This document shows, piece after piece, positions 24,167 through 32,506 of a stretch of DNA of 33,299 bases. Within the stretch, counting starts at the first letter, position 1. Each line of letters starts with the position of its first letter. Below the pieces are notes generated by a model, which worked only from the letters and a program-made list of their open reading frames with translations, was not told the DNA's origin and ran no database searches. The DNA is from an uncultured Oscillospiraceae bacterium (lineage in GTDB: Bacteria; Bacillota; Clostridia; Oscillospirales; Ruminococcaceae). The position numbers and the translations under genes are program-made. The stretch is taken from the NCBI GenBank assembly GCA_949300115.1, contig CASGDD010000186.1, positions 1-33,299 on the forward strand, given 5' to 3'.

Positions 24167-25663
24167 TTAGTCCTGGGGCTCCAGCGGACAGAAGAGGGCC
24201 GATTCCTTGCGGATATCGGGGGTGGAGCCGCCGATTTCCATCACCCGGATGGCATCCTCCATCGACTTTTCCATCGCCTCTTTGCCGTATTTATCGACGC
24301 CCATCCGGTTTTTCTCGCCGTGGGTCAGACAGCCGGCGCCGCCGATGCAGCCGCCGATGCAGGCCATACCCTCGATGAAGTTGGCGTCGAGCACCTTTTT
24401 GCTCGCCTTGAGCAGCGCCGTCCGGCATTCCTCGATGCCGTCGCAGGCAATCGGCTTGAGTTCGAATTCCTTGTCCAGTCCCTGCTCCTTCAGTGCCTCC
24501 CGCACCGCGTCGGAAAGGCCGCCGCTGCGGGCAAAGATACGGCCGAAGTAGGAGGCGTTGTCGAGTACATCCTCCTCCATCGAGGCGAGGTCGAGCTCTT
24601 TGCTGTCAAACAGCGCCTGCAGTTCCTCGAAGGTGATGGCGCAATCGACAAAGGGGCGCAGGGTGTCCTTGAGCACCTCCGCCTTTTTGGCGGTGCAGGG
24701 GCCGATGAAGACCACCTTGCCGGTGGGATCGGTCTCCTTGATGTATTTGGCGATGGCGCCCATCGGGGAGAGGTTGTGGGAAACGTGGTCCCGCAGGGTT
24801 GGAAACTGTTTCTCGACATAATCGACAAAGGCCGGGCAGCAGGAGCTGGTGAGGAAGCCCTTTTCCGCCAGCTCCTTCGCCTCGTTCATGGCCACCAGGT
24901 CGGCACCCAGCGCGACCTCAACGGTGGTATAAAAGCCGAGCGCCTTGATGCCCGCGATCACCTGCCCCAGCTTGACATAGGTAAACTGGCTGGCAATCGA
25001 GGGCGCCACGATGGCATAGACCTTGTAGCGCTGGTTGTTCTGGCTCTTTTTGATCATGTCGATGACATTGAGGATGTAGGACTTGTCGCTGATCGCGCCG
25101 AAGGGGCACTGGTAGACACAGGCGCCGCAGGCGATGCAGGTATCGTTGTCGATGCTGGCCGCCTTGGTTTCGCTCATCGAAATGGCCTTGATCTTGCAGG
25201 CACGCTGGCAGGGGCGCTTGTGGTCGAGGATGGCCCCATAGGGACAGACCTTCGCGCAGCGTCCGCACTCGACGCATTTGGTCTTGTCGATGTGGGCGTG
25301 CTGATGATGGTCGAAGTAGATGGCGCCGCGGGGACAGGCCTCCTCACAGCGGTGGGCCAGACAGCCGCGGCAGGCGTTGCTGACCTCAAAGCCACCCATC
25401 GGACACTCGTCGCAGGCGATGTCGATGACCTCGATGACATTGGGGTTGTTTTTGTCTCCGCCGATGGCCAGCTTGACCCGTTCGTCCAGGATTGCGCGCT
25501 CCTTATAGACGCAGCAGCGCATGGTCGGCTCGTTACCAGGCACAATGGCTTTGGGGATATCGTGGATGGATTCGAGGAGATCGCCCTTCCAGGCATGCAT
25601 GGCGACCTCACGCAGCACGCGGTATTTCAAGTCCTGAACCTTGGTATCAAACTTTCTCATCAT
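24167..25663 (-). CDS. Monomeric [FeFe] hydrogenase with ferredoxin-type domains (group B-like)
   Basis: 498 residues. The Cys-rich N-terminal half carries several [4Fe-4S] ferredoxin motifs (for example C-V-E-C-G-R-C-A-K-V-C-P near 130 and C-I-A-C-G-A-C-V-Y-Q-C-P near 176). H-cluster motifs follow: L1 T-S-S-C-C-P-A-F (272-279), L2 G-P-C-T-A-K-K-A-E (321-329), L3 G-M-A-C-I-G-G-C (432-439). All H-cluster cysteines, including the proton-relay Cys275, are kept. The T-S-S-C-C-P-A-F form is what I associate with group B enzymes. It would reduce protons with ferredoxin or oxidise H2 in the cytoplasm. The maturases HydE/F/G are not in the window. Last gene of the operon, 32 bases after the phosphatase gene; the start is one of two adjacent ATGs. 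Confidence 0.92.
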   Translation of the reverse strand: MMRKFDTKVQDLKYRVLREVAMHAWKGDLLESIHDIPKAIVPGNEPTMRCCVYKERAILDERVKLAIGGDKNNPNVIEVIDIACDECPMGGFEVSNACRGCLAHRCEEACPRGAIYFDHHQHAHIDKTKCVECGRCAKVCPYGAILDHKRPCQRACKIKAISMSETKAASIDNDTCIACGACVYQCPFGAISDKSYILNVIDMIKKSQNNQRYKVYAIVAPSIASQFTYVKLGQVIAGIKALGFYTTVEVALGADLVAMNEAKELAEKGFLTSSCCPAFVDYVEKQFPTLRDHVSHNLSPMGAIAKYIKETDPTGKVVFIGPCTAKKAEVLKDTLRPFVDCAITFEELQALFDSKELDLASMEEDVLDNASYFGRIFARSGGLSDAVREALKEQGLDKEFELKPIACDGIEECRTALLKASKKVLDANFIEGMACIGGCIGGAGCLTHGEKNRMGVDKYGKEAMEKSMEDAIRVMEIGGSTPDIRKESALFCPLEPQD

Positions 25664-25695
25664 CTAGTCCTCTCTTTGTCCCTCACTTTTTACCG

Positions 25696-26871
25696 TTAGA
25701 AATAGCTTACCTTGACCCGCTTGCCCATCTTTTTGAGACAGTCGGACAGATCCTGCACCAGCGCCATCTTGATGCTGAAATTGATGGGCAGGTCGGGATT
25801 CTGGTGGGCGGGGTTGATGGCCCGGCCGGCGAAGATGTTGATATCGGTGGCATCCTCAAAGAGCATCCGGCTCATCAGCGAGGCACCGTCCTGGCTGCAG
25901 CTCCAGTGCTCGTAGCTCTCGTTGCCGCCCAGATAGTCCTTCGCGTACTCGAGCACCTTGTTGATGGTGATGACCCCCTCGGTCACCAGATCCACCCCGT
26001 CGATATGGGCGATCGGCGGAACATCCTTGTCGATAAAGTTGAGATCGGCCTTGAGCTCCTTGCCGAGGTATTTGGCCGCGATCGTCGAGGTAGTTCCGCC
26101 GGCGACGATGTGCTTGCCCTCCTTCGAGAAGAAGAGGGACATCATCCGGTCGCAGTCGTCCCGGTTGGAAGGGGGACCGAACAGGAGGTTGACCGGATAG
26201 CGCTTGCGTACCCGCACCACACAGGCGGTGGTGTCATCCCCCGGCTGGTACTCATAGAGCTTGTTGCATTCGTCCACCAGGATGGTCGCCAGCGTCTTGG
26301 CGGTAAATCCGACGTGGGCAATGTTCTCGAGGAAGGTGATGATATCCTCCCGTTTCCAGCCGAAGTTGTAGGCCATGCCGATGCCGGCGTGGGGACAGCC
26401 ATCGCTCATCGCGACGAAGATGTCCCCTTCCCGCAGGCCGATGGTGCTTTTGAAGATCTTTTTGCCCTCGATATTCATCTCGGTCATCGGGTACTCGTAG
26501 TTTCGTCCCTCCCGCAGCAGGATCACCAGCGGGTTGTCATACTGGATGATTTCCGCCATCTGGTTCTCCACGATATGCAGGATGGTGAAGGTCGAGTAGG
26601 CGACCCCGCGCACCGAGCAGACCGGCAGGGTTGCCGCCACCGTCGAGACACATTCCTCGATCGGCAGGCCCTCTGCAATCATAGTCGAAATGATCTTGGA
26701 TGTCAATGTCGAAAGGATGCTGGCTTTGACGCCGCTGCCCAGACCGTCCGCCAGCACGATCACCGAGGAGTTGGTGTCCGGCTGGTCGATGTAGTCGATA
26801 TGGTCGCCGCACAGCACCTCGCCCACATGGTTGATGCTCTTGTATCCGACGTCCACACAGTAGTTATTCAT
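25696..26871 (-). CDS. SpoIIE-family PP2C phosphatase with extra C-terminal region, hydrogenase-linked
   Basis: 391 residues. The N-terminal ~230 residues are a SpoIIE/PP2C Ser/Thr phosphatase domain with metal-binding aspartates in V-L-A-D-G-L-G-S-G (~41-49), A-M-S-D-G-C-P-H-A-G (~154) and G-D-D-T-T-A-C-V-V (~212). Residues about 230-391 are a second region with V-A-G-G-T-T-S-T-I-A, D-V-P-P-I-A-H-I-D-G-V-D-L-V-T-E-G and F-A-G-R-A-I-N-P-A-H; I do not recognise a named domain. No membrane segment, so it is not the sporulation protein SpoIIE itself. The start overlaps the end of the sensory hydrogenase gene by 8 bases (ATGAATAA). The genetic link suggests it is the output of that sensor, dephosphorylating an unknown protein. 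Confidence 0.88.
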   Translation of the reverse strand: MNNYCVDVGYKSINHVGEVLCGDHIDYIDQPDTNSSVIVLADGLGSGVKASILSTLTSKIISTMIAEGLPIEECVSTVAATLPVCSVRGVAYSTFTILHIVENQMAEIIQYDNPLVILLREGRNYEYPMTEMNIEGKKIFKSTIGLREGDIFVAMSDGCPHAGIGMAYNFGWKREDIITFLENIAHVGFTAKTLATILVDECNKLYEYQPGDDTTACVVRVRKRYPVNLLFGPPSNRDDCDRMMSLFFSKEGKHIVAGGTTSTIAAKYLGKELKADLNFIDKDVPPIAHIDGVDLVTEGVITINKVLEYAKDYLGGNESYEHWSCSQDGASLMSRMLFEDATDINIFAGRAINPAHQNPDLPINFSIKMALVQDLSDCLKKMGKRVKVSYF

Positions 26872-28540
26872 CGCGGATCGACTCCTTCAGATGGGAGAGG
26901 GCGGTTTTGGTTTCGGCTACCGTCTCGCCCAGCAGGGAGGCGATCTCCTGCACCACCCGCATCTGCTTGTCGACAACCGAATCGGCAATCTCGATCGTCT
27001 GGCGGCTGATATTTTCCTTCTTCTCCCGCTGGACCTCCTCCTCGGTCATATCCCGCATGATGCAGATCAGCACCCGGTATTCCTTGTCGTAGATCACCGA
27101 CTGCTCGACATAGCGCTCATACTCGGCAAGGTAGACCCGCTGGTTGCGCACCGAATGTCCCGTCCGTTTGACGTCGATAAAGACCTTGGGATCGAGCACA
27201 CGCACGACGGGTGAACCCAGCACGTCGGAGGCCATCCGCAGATTCATGATCTTGAGGGCGGCTGCGTTGATCTGCTGGACCTCGAGGTCCTCGTTGAGCA
27301 CCATCAGACCGTTGGGGGTGTTGTTGACGATGGTGTCCGAAAAGCTCTCCGCCCGCTTCATCAGAAACGGCAGGCACATCGAATAGTCCGCCTTGCCCTG
27401 GTAGATGGCGACCGCCTTGTCCCTACAGGACTCATAGCCGCAGCTGCCGCAGTTGAGCTCATCCTCCCGTTTGGTCTTGCCCATCTGACGGAGGATGCGG
27501 ATAATCTCCTCCTCGCTCGGCATCGCGTGCTGTTTTTCGAGGTAGTCCATCTGCTTGGTAAGCTTTTTCGCCTCCGGCTGGCCGATCGCGAAGTCCTTCT
27601 CCCCCGCATAGTCGGAAACCTTGATGTAGTCGCGCACCGGGCTGCGGTGGTACTTCTCCATGATCGGGCCGCCGATACAGCTGCCGACGCAGGCGGACAT
27701 CTCGATGAAGCAGTGCTGCATCCCGCCCTGGGCGATATCCCGCAGCGCGGCAATACAGTTCTCCACCCCGTCGATCGCTACATAGGTGTAGCCCGGCTCG
27801 TTGCAGGCCATCGTCTTGAGGATGCCGCCGGTCGTCGGGAAGAAGCGCGCCCGGCTCTCGGGGGTGTCATCCCGCTTCTGCTCGAGGGTAATCCCCTCTT
27901 CCTGCATCCACTCGGTCAGTTCTTCAAAGGTCAGCACCGCGTCGACCAGGCCCGCATACCGCTCGGCTTCGTCCTTTTTGGCCACACAGGGACCGATAAA
28001 GACGGTTTTGGCGCCGGGAATGCGTTCCTTGATCTGCTGGCAGTGGGCCTGCATCGGTGAGAGGACGTTGGCGAGATAGCCGAGCATCTCGGGGAAATGC
28101 TTCTGGATAAGCAGGTTGATCGAATGGCAGCAGGAGGAGATGAGGATCTCCCGATGCTCCTCATGCAGCAGCCGTTCATACTCCCGCTTGACGATGGTAG
28201 CTCCCAGCGCCGTCTCCTCGGCGTCGGCAAAACCGAGCTTGCGCAGCGCATCCCGAAGCGACTCGATCCCGATGCCGTTGTAGTTGGCGATAAAGGAGGG
28301 GGCGACACTCGCGATGACCGGTGCCCCGCTCTGGATCAGCACCCGGACCTTCTCGGTATCGTTGACGATCTCCTTGGCGTTCTGCGGACAGACCACAAAG
28401 CACTGGCCGCAGAGGATGCACTCCTCGTCCACGATGTGCGCCTGGTTGCCCGAAAACCGAATCGATTTGACCGGGCAGTTGCGGATACACTTGTAGCAGT
28501 TCTTACAGTTCGATTTTTTGAGCTTCAGGCAGCTCGCCAC
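26864..28540 (-). CDS. PAS-containing sensory-type [FeFe] hydrogenase (group C-like, HydS)
   Basis: 558 residues. Two N-terminal [4Fe-4S] motifs (Cys12/15/18/22 and Cys41/44/47/51) come first. The H-cluster domain follows: L1 I-S-S-C-C-H-S (134-140), L2 G-P-C-V-A-K-K-D-E (183-191), L3 M-S-A-C-V-G-S-C (281-288). Next is a four-cysteine iron-sulfur motif (Cys364, 367, 372, 389), then a PAS domain (about 400-505) and a helical tail. Group C hydrogenases with PAS domains are regarded as H2 or redox sensors, usually near phosphatases or kinases. A GTG start at 28540 is used, behind an AAAGGG site. The tail resembles a signalling helix, but no histidine kinase or cyclase domain is present, so output probably goes through the phosphatase encoded next. 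Confidence 0.9.
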   Translation of the reverse strand: MASCLKLKKSNCKNCYKCIRNCPVKSIRFSGNQAHIVDEECILCGQCFVVCPQNAKEIVNDTEKVRVLIQSGAPVIASVAPSFIANYNGIGIESLRDALRKLGFADAEETALGATIVKREYERLLHEEHREILISSCCHSINLLIQKHFPEMLGYLANVLSPMQAHCQQIKERIPGAKTVFIGPCVAKKDEAERYAGLVDAVLTFEELTEWMQEEGITLEQKRDDTPESRARFFPTTGGILKTMACNEPGYTYVAIDGVENCIAALRDIAQGGMQHCFIEMSACVGSCIGGPIMEKYHRSPVRDYIKVSDYAGEKDFAIGQPEAKKLTKQMDYLEKQHAMPSEEEIIRILRQMGKTKREDELNCGSCGYESCRDKAVAIYQGKADYSMCLPFLMKRAESFSDTIVNNTPNGLMVLNEDLEVQQINAAALKIMNLRMASDVLGSPVVRVLDPKVFIDVKRTGHSVRNQRVYLAEYERYVEQSVIYDKEYRVLICIMRDMTEEEVQREKKENISRQTIEIADSVVDKQMRVVQEIASLLGETVAETKTALSHLKESIRDE

Positions 28541-28610
28541 ATCCCTTTCCCCCTTCTTTCCCTTCGGCCGTCGCCGATTGCCTCAAAACCTCTGCTTCCC
28601 TTTTTCCTCT

Positions 28611-28874
28611 CTACTCGGCCTTCCTGCCGAGCGGGGTGAGCACATGCTCCTTAAAGAAATCGTCGAACGCTTCCACCTGCACGCCCTCATAGACATCGTC
28701 GTTGATCTTGACGGTCACACCGCGGCGGTTGCACCGGCCGAGACAGAAACTGCCGGCCAGCACCACCTCGTCCTGCAGTTTGTAGCGCGCGATAGCCGCC
28801 TCAAACTTCTGAACCATCTCGTACGATCCCTTGAGGTGGCAGGAACTGCCGATACATACGAAGATAAACAGCAT
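28611..28874 (-). CDS. Thioredoxin-like [2Fe-2S] ferredoxin (NuoE-like), second copy
   Basis: 87 residues, a short thioredoxin-like ferredoxin with four ligand cysteines: Cys7 and Cys12 in C-I-G-S-S-C-H-L-K-G, Cys44 and Cys48 in F-C-L-G-R-C. It should carry one [2Fe-2S] cluster and pass electrons to or from the hydrogenases, as NuoE/HydC-type subunits do. It starts one base after the stop of the other copy with hardly any ribosome site, so translation is probably coupled. The 70-base gap to the next gene (28541-28610) shows no clear terminator. Confidence 0.87.
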   Translation of the reverse strand: MLFIFVCIGSSCHLKGSYEMVQKFEAAIARYKLQDEVVLAGSFCLGRCNRRGVTVKINDDVYEGVQVEAFDDFFKEHVLTPLGRKAE

Positions 28875-28875
28875 C

Positions 28876-29118
28876 CTATTTCACCCTTGTCAGCACTTCC
28901 CGTTCGAAGAAGTCTTTGGTTGTGGCCGGCGAGAGGGAGAACTCCTGCTCGTCCAGCTTGACGCAGACACCGTTTTTGCAGTTGCCCATGCAGAAGGTCC
29001 CACCCAGTTCCACCTGATCCTGGAGCTTATGCTCCGCGATCAGATACTGCATCTCCTCGACAATCTGGCGCGAACCCTTGAGATGACAGGAACTTCCGAT
29101 ACAAATGGTGATCTTCAT
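28876..29118 (-). CDS. Thioredoxin-like [2Fe-2S] ferredoxin (NuoE-like), first copy
   Basis: 80 residues. Ligands are Cys6 and Cys11 in C-I-G-S-S-C-H-L-K-G-S, Cys43 and Cys47 in F-C-M-G-N-C. It shares the whole first motif and the K-L-Q-D core with the following gene, so the two are a tandem duplication that has since diverged. It is shorter than a full NuoE subunit (about 150 residues) and lacks that protein's N-terminal helical part. The ATG follows a GGAGG ribosome site about 10 bases upstream and lies 15 bases after the kinase-like gene. Confidence 0.88.
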   Translation of the reverse strand: MKITICIGSSCHLKGSRQIVEEMQYLIAEHKLQDQVELGGTFCMGNCKNGVCVKLDEQEFSLSPATTKDFFEREVLTRVK

Positions 29119-29133
29119 TCTTGCATGCCCTCC

Positions 29134-29886
29134 TTACTGGTAGTCGACAACATTCACCCAGGAAAGCAGGAATTCCCGCTCCTTGGGATTACCTTTGGTG
29201 GACTGGGCCGCCGCCACGATCGGCATCCATTTCTGGATATACGGTTTGGCGGTGTGGCTCTTCTCGCAGAAGAGATCGAGGTAGCGCTCGGCGCCGCTGA
29301 GATCCCCGTCCAGCCAGAAGAGCAGATAGGTGCGGGCCACATCGGCCGAGGCGTTGCCCTGGGCGGCGTGCGACCAGTCGAGGATATAGGGGGTTCCGTC
29401 CTCGGTGATGATGATATTGCTGGGGTTGAAATCCCCGTGGCAGAGCTTGTTGTGCCGGGGCATCGAATCGAGCCGGGTGTGCAGGTCATAGCGGGTGGTC
29501 GCGTCCAGATCGGCGTCCTCAATCTGCCGGTCGAGCTTCTCCCGCAGGCGGTTGAGCAGCGGAACCCGCATCGCGTGGACCTGCATCTGCAGATCGACAA
29601 AGAGGTTCAGATACTCCTCCTTCTTCTCGGGGTGCTCCTGCATCAGCTGCGCGAGCGTTTTACCCTTGATAAAGTCGGAGACGATCGCCCATTTTCCCTC
29701 GATCGAGGTGACTTCTTTGATCTTGGGGATGTGGAGGGTGGTGTTCTCCTCCACCCGGGCCTGGTTGAGCGCCTCGTTGAGGATATCCGACTTGGCGAAA
29801 TCCTCCCCGAAGACCTTGATTACCAAATCCCCATCCCGATAGACGGTCTTGGAGGTTCTGACAGCAATGACACGATCAAAGTTCAC
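29134..29886 (-). CDS. APH-fold phosphotransferase (aminoglycoside/choline kinase-like), substrate unknown
   Basis: 250 residues. Protein-kinase-like fold: ATP-binding Lys24 in L-V-I-K-V-F, catalytic Brenner motif H-G-D-F-N-P-S-N (His150, Asp152, Asn157), metal Asp170 in I-L-D-W-S-H. It lacks the signature of any known aminoglycoside resistance enzyme that I can place, so it should not be read as resistance. The GTG start at 29886 follows AAAGGGGGAA and overlaps the end of adhE by 11 bases; an upstream frame to 29943 lies within adhE. Its place between AdhE and hydrogenase-linked proteins suggests a metabolic or signalling kinase. It may even act against the operon's own phosphatase, which is speculation. 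Confidence 0.87.
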   Translation of the reverse strand: MNFDRVIAVRTSKTVYRDGDLVIKVFGEDFAKSDILNEALNQARVEENTTLHIPKIKEVTSIEGKWAIVSDFIKGKTLAQLMQEHPEKKEEYLNLFVDLQMQVHAMRVPLLNRLREKLDRQIEDADLDATTRYDLHTRLDSMPRHNKLCHGDFNPSNIIITEDGTPYILDWSHAAQGNASADVARTYLLFWLDGDLSGAERYLDLFCEKSHTAKPYIQKWMPIVAAAQSTKGNPKEREFLLSWVNVVDYQ

Positions 29887-32506
29887 AATCGGTTCCCCCT
29901 TTGGTTCCGTAATAGGCATTGAGGTACATCTGCTTGATCTCACGCATCAGCGGATAACGCGGATTGGCCGCGGTGCACTGGTCATCGAACGCCTGCTCGA
30001 CCATCGCGTCGAGGCGGTCGAGGAAGTCCTTCTCCTCCACCCCGTAGTCGCGGATGGTCTTTTTGATGCCGACCTGCTCCTTGAGCGCGTCGATGGCGGC
30101 AATCAGGCTCTCCAGCTTCTCCTCATCGGTCTTGCCGGACAGGCCGAGCGCATCGGCGACCTCGGCATAGCGGGCGAGGGTGTGCGGGTGGTCATACTGC
30201 GGGAAGGTTCCCATCTTGGTGGGTGTCTCGGAGGCGTTGAAGCGGAGCACCTCGTCGATCATCAGCGCGTTGGCGATGCCGTGAGCGAGATGGTGGAAGC
30301 TGCCCAGCTTGTGCGCCATCGAGTGGCAGACCCCGAGGAAGGCGTTGGCAAAGGCCATGCCGGCCATCGTGGCGGCGTTGGCCATCTTCTCTCTCGCCTC
30401 GACGTCATGCGCACCGTCCGCGTAGGCGCGCGGCAGGTATTTGAAGATGACGCGCAGCGCCTGCAGCGCCAGGCCGTCGGTATAATCGGTTGCCATCATC
30501 GAGGCATAGGCCTCGAGCGCATGGGTCACCGCGTCGATACCCGAAGCGGCGGTGAGGCCCTTCGGCGCGGTCATATGCAGGTCGGCGTCGACAATCGCCA
30601 TGTTCGGCAGGAGCTCATAGTCGGCCAGCGGGTACTTGACGCCGCTCTGCTCGTCGGTGATGACCGCGAAGGGGGTCACCTCCGAGCCGGTACCGGCCGA
30701 GGTCGGCACCGCGATGAAGTAGGCCTTCTCGCCCATCTTCGGGAAGGTATAGACCCGCTTGCGGATATCCATAAACCGCATGGCCATGTCCATAAAGTCG
30801 ACCTCGGGGTGCTCGTACATCACCCACATGATCTTGCCGGCGTCCATCGCCGAACCGCCGCCGAGCGCGATGATGCAGTCGGGCTGGAAGGCGGTCATCT
30901 GCGCAGCGCCCGCCTTGGCACAGGCGAGGGTGGGATCCGGCTCAACCTCAAAGAAGGTCTCGTGGGCGATGCCCAGCTCATCGAGTTTGTCGGTAATCGG
31001 CTTGGTGTAGCCGTTCTGATAGAGGAATTTGTCGGTGACGATGAACGCCTTCTTTTTGTGCATGACGTTCCCCAGTTCATCCAACGCCACCGGCAGGCAG
31101 CCTTTCTTGAGATAGACCTTTTCGGGGGCTCTAAACCACAGCATGTTTTCTCTCCTCTCGGCGACCGTCTTGATGTTGAGCAGATGCTTGACGCCAACGT
31201 TCTCCGAGACCGAGTTGCCGCCCCAGGAGCCGCAGCCCAGCGTCAGCGAGGGCTTCAGCTTGAAGTTGTAGAGGTCGCCGATGCCGCCGTGTGCCGCGGG
31301 GCAGTTGATAACCACCCGGCAGGTCTTCATGCGGGCCGCGAAGCGGTCGATCTTCTCCCGCTCCCGGATGGCGTTGACAAAGAGGGAGGAGGTGTGTCCG
31401 ATGCCGCCGTCCTCCACCAGCCGCTCAGCCTTGTCGAGGGCGTCCTCAAAGCTGGAAGCACGGTACATCGCCAGCACCGGCGAGAGCTTCTCGTGGGCAA
31501 ACTCCTCGCTGATGTCGACGCTTTCCACCTCGCCGATCAATACCTTGGTCGTTTCAGGCACCGTCACCCCCGCCATCGCGGCGATCTTGGCTGCCGGCTG
31601 TCCGACAATTTTGGCGTTGAGCGCGCCGTTGATGAGGATGGTCTTGCGGACCTTTTCGGTCTCATCCGGACGGAGCAGGTAACAACCGCGGTCGGCAAAT
31701 TCCTTGCGCACCGCGTCGTAGATGTCGTCAAGCACAATGACCGACTGTTCGGAGGCACAGATCATGCCGTTGTCAAAGGTCTTCGAGTGGATGATCGAGT
31801 TGACCGCCAGCTGGATATCGGCCGAGCTGTCGATGACGGCAGGGGTATTGCCCGCGCCGACACCGATCGCCGGCTTGCCGCTCGAGTAGGCCGACTTGAC
31901 CATGCCGGGACCGCCGGTCGCCAGGATGACATCCGCCTCCCGCATAACCGTCTGGGTGAGCTCGAGCGAGGGGATGTCGATCCAGCGGATGATGCCGTCG
32001 GGCGCGCCGGCCGCAACCGCCGCCTCAAGCACCACCTTGGCCGCCGCAATCGTGCTCTCCTTCGCACGGGGGTGGGGGCTGATGATGATGCCGTTGCGGG
32101 TCTTTAAGGAGATCAGCGTCTTGAAGATGGCCGTCGAGGTGGGGTTGGTGGTCGGGATGACCGCCGCGACCACCCCCAGCGGTTCGGCAATCGTCTTGGT
32201 GCCGAAGGCGGTGTCCTCCGCGATCACCCCGCAGGTTTTGGTGTTCTTGTAGGCGTTGTAGATATACTCGGAGGCGTAGTGATTTTTGATGACCTTATCC
32301 TCCACCACGCCCATCCCGGTCTCCTCGACCGCCAGCTTGGCCAGCGGGATGCGGGCCTTGTTGGCAGCTAAGGCCGCCGCCAGAAAGATGCGGTCGACCT
32401 CCTCCTGGGAGTAGCGGGCAAACTTCCGCTGCGCCTCACGGAGTTCCGCAAGAGCCGTTTCCAGTTTGTCTACACTGTCGATGATATCATATTTTTTGGT
32501 ATTCAT
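29876..32506 (-). CDS. adhE: Bifunctional acetaldehyde-CoA/alcohol dehydrogenase
   Basis: 876 residues, the normal AdhE length. The N-terminal aldehyde dehydrogenase domain (about 1-440) has catalytic Cys250 in D-N-G-M-I-C-A-S-E-Q and a G-A-G-N-T-P segment. The C-terminal iron-dependent alcohol dehydrogenase domain (about 450-876) has G-G-G-S-A-M-D-A-G-K and the metal histidines in H-K-L-G-S-F-H-H-L-A-H-G. It converts acetyl-CoA to ethanol through acetaldehyde, oxidising two NADH, and in this family assembles into spirosomes. The ATG at 32506 follows AGGAGA; its first base is the last base of the rex stop codon (TGATG). Control by Rex is expected from the operator upstream of rex. Confidence 0.97.
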   Translation of the reverse strand: MNTKKYDIIDSVDKLETALAELREAQRKFARYSQEEVDRIFLAAALAANKARIPLAKLAVEETGMGVVEDKVIKNHYASEYIYNAYKNTKTCGVIAEDTAFGTKTIAEPLGVVAAVIPTTNPTSTAIFKTLISLKTRNGIIISPHPRAKESTIAAAKVVLEAAVAAGAPDGIIRWIDIPSLELTQTVMREADVILATGGPGMVKSAYSSGKPAIGVGAGNTPAVIDSSADIQLAVNSIIHSKTFDNGMICASEQSVIVLDDIYDAVRKEFADRGCYLLRPDETEKVRKTILINGALNAKIVGQPAAKIAAMAGVTVPETTKVLIGEVESVDISEEFAHEKLSPVLAMYRASSFEDALDKAERLVEDGGIGHTSSLFVNAIREREKIDRFAARMKTCRVVINCPAAHGGIGDLYNFKLKPSLTLGCGSWGGNSVSENVGVKHLLNIKTVAERRENMLWFRAPEKVYLKKGCLPVALDELGNVMHKKKAFIVTDKFLYQNGYTKPITDKLDELGIAHETFFEVEPDPTLACAKAGAAQMTAFQPDCIIALGGGSAMDAGKIMWVMYEHPEVDFMDMAMRFMDIRKRVYTFPKMGEKAYFIAVPTSAGTGSEVTPFAVITDEQSGVKYPLADYELLPNMAIVDADLHMTAPKGLTAASGIDAVTHALEAYASMMATDYTDGLALQALRVIFKYLPRAYADGAHDVEAREKMANAATMAGMAFANAFLGVCHSMAHKLGSFHHLAHGIANALMIDEVLRFNASETPTKMGTFPQYDHPHTLARYAEVADALGLSGKTDEEKLESLIAAIDALKEQVGIKKTIRDYGVEEKDFLDRLDAMVEQAFDDQCTAANPRYPLMREIKQMYLNAYYGTKGGTDCEL

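Noticed and set aside
24071-25699. Long plus-strand open frame opposite the hydrogenase
   Set aside because: It begins inside the terminator region, has no domain, and mirrors the Cys-rich hydrogenase gene.
25696-26871. Sporulation phosphatase SpoIIE
   Set aside because: The ten-helix membrane domain and central domain of SpoIIE are absent; only the catalytic PP2C domain is shared.
29134-29886. Antibiotic-resistance aminoglycoside phosphotransferase
   Set aside because: Only the general kinase fold motifs match; the operon context is fermentation and hydrogen metabolism, with no sign of a resistance cassette or mobile element.
29849-32107. A 752-codon plus-strand open frame
   Set aside because: It lies antisense to adhE, which has full-length family motifs. 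The translation shows no recognisable domain and the repetitive H/R/G/D composition typical of GC-rich antisense frames.
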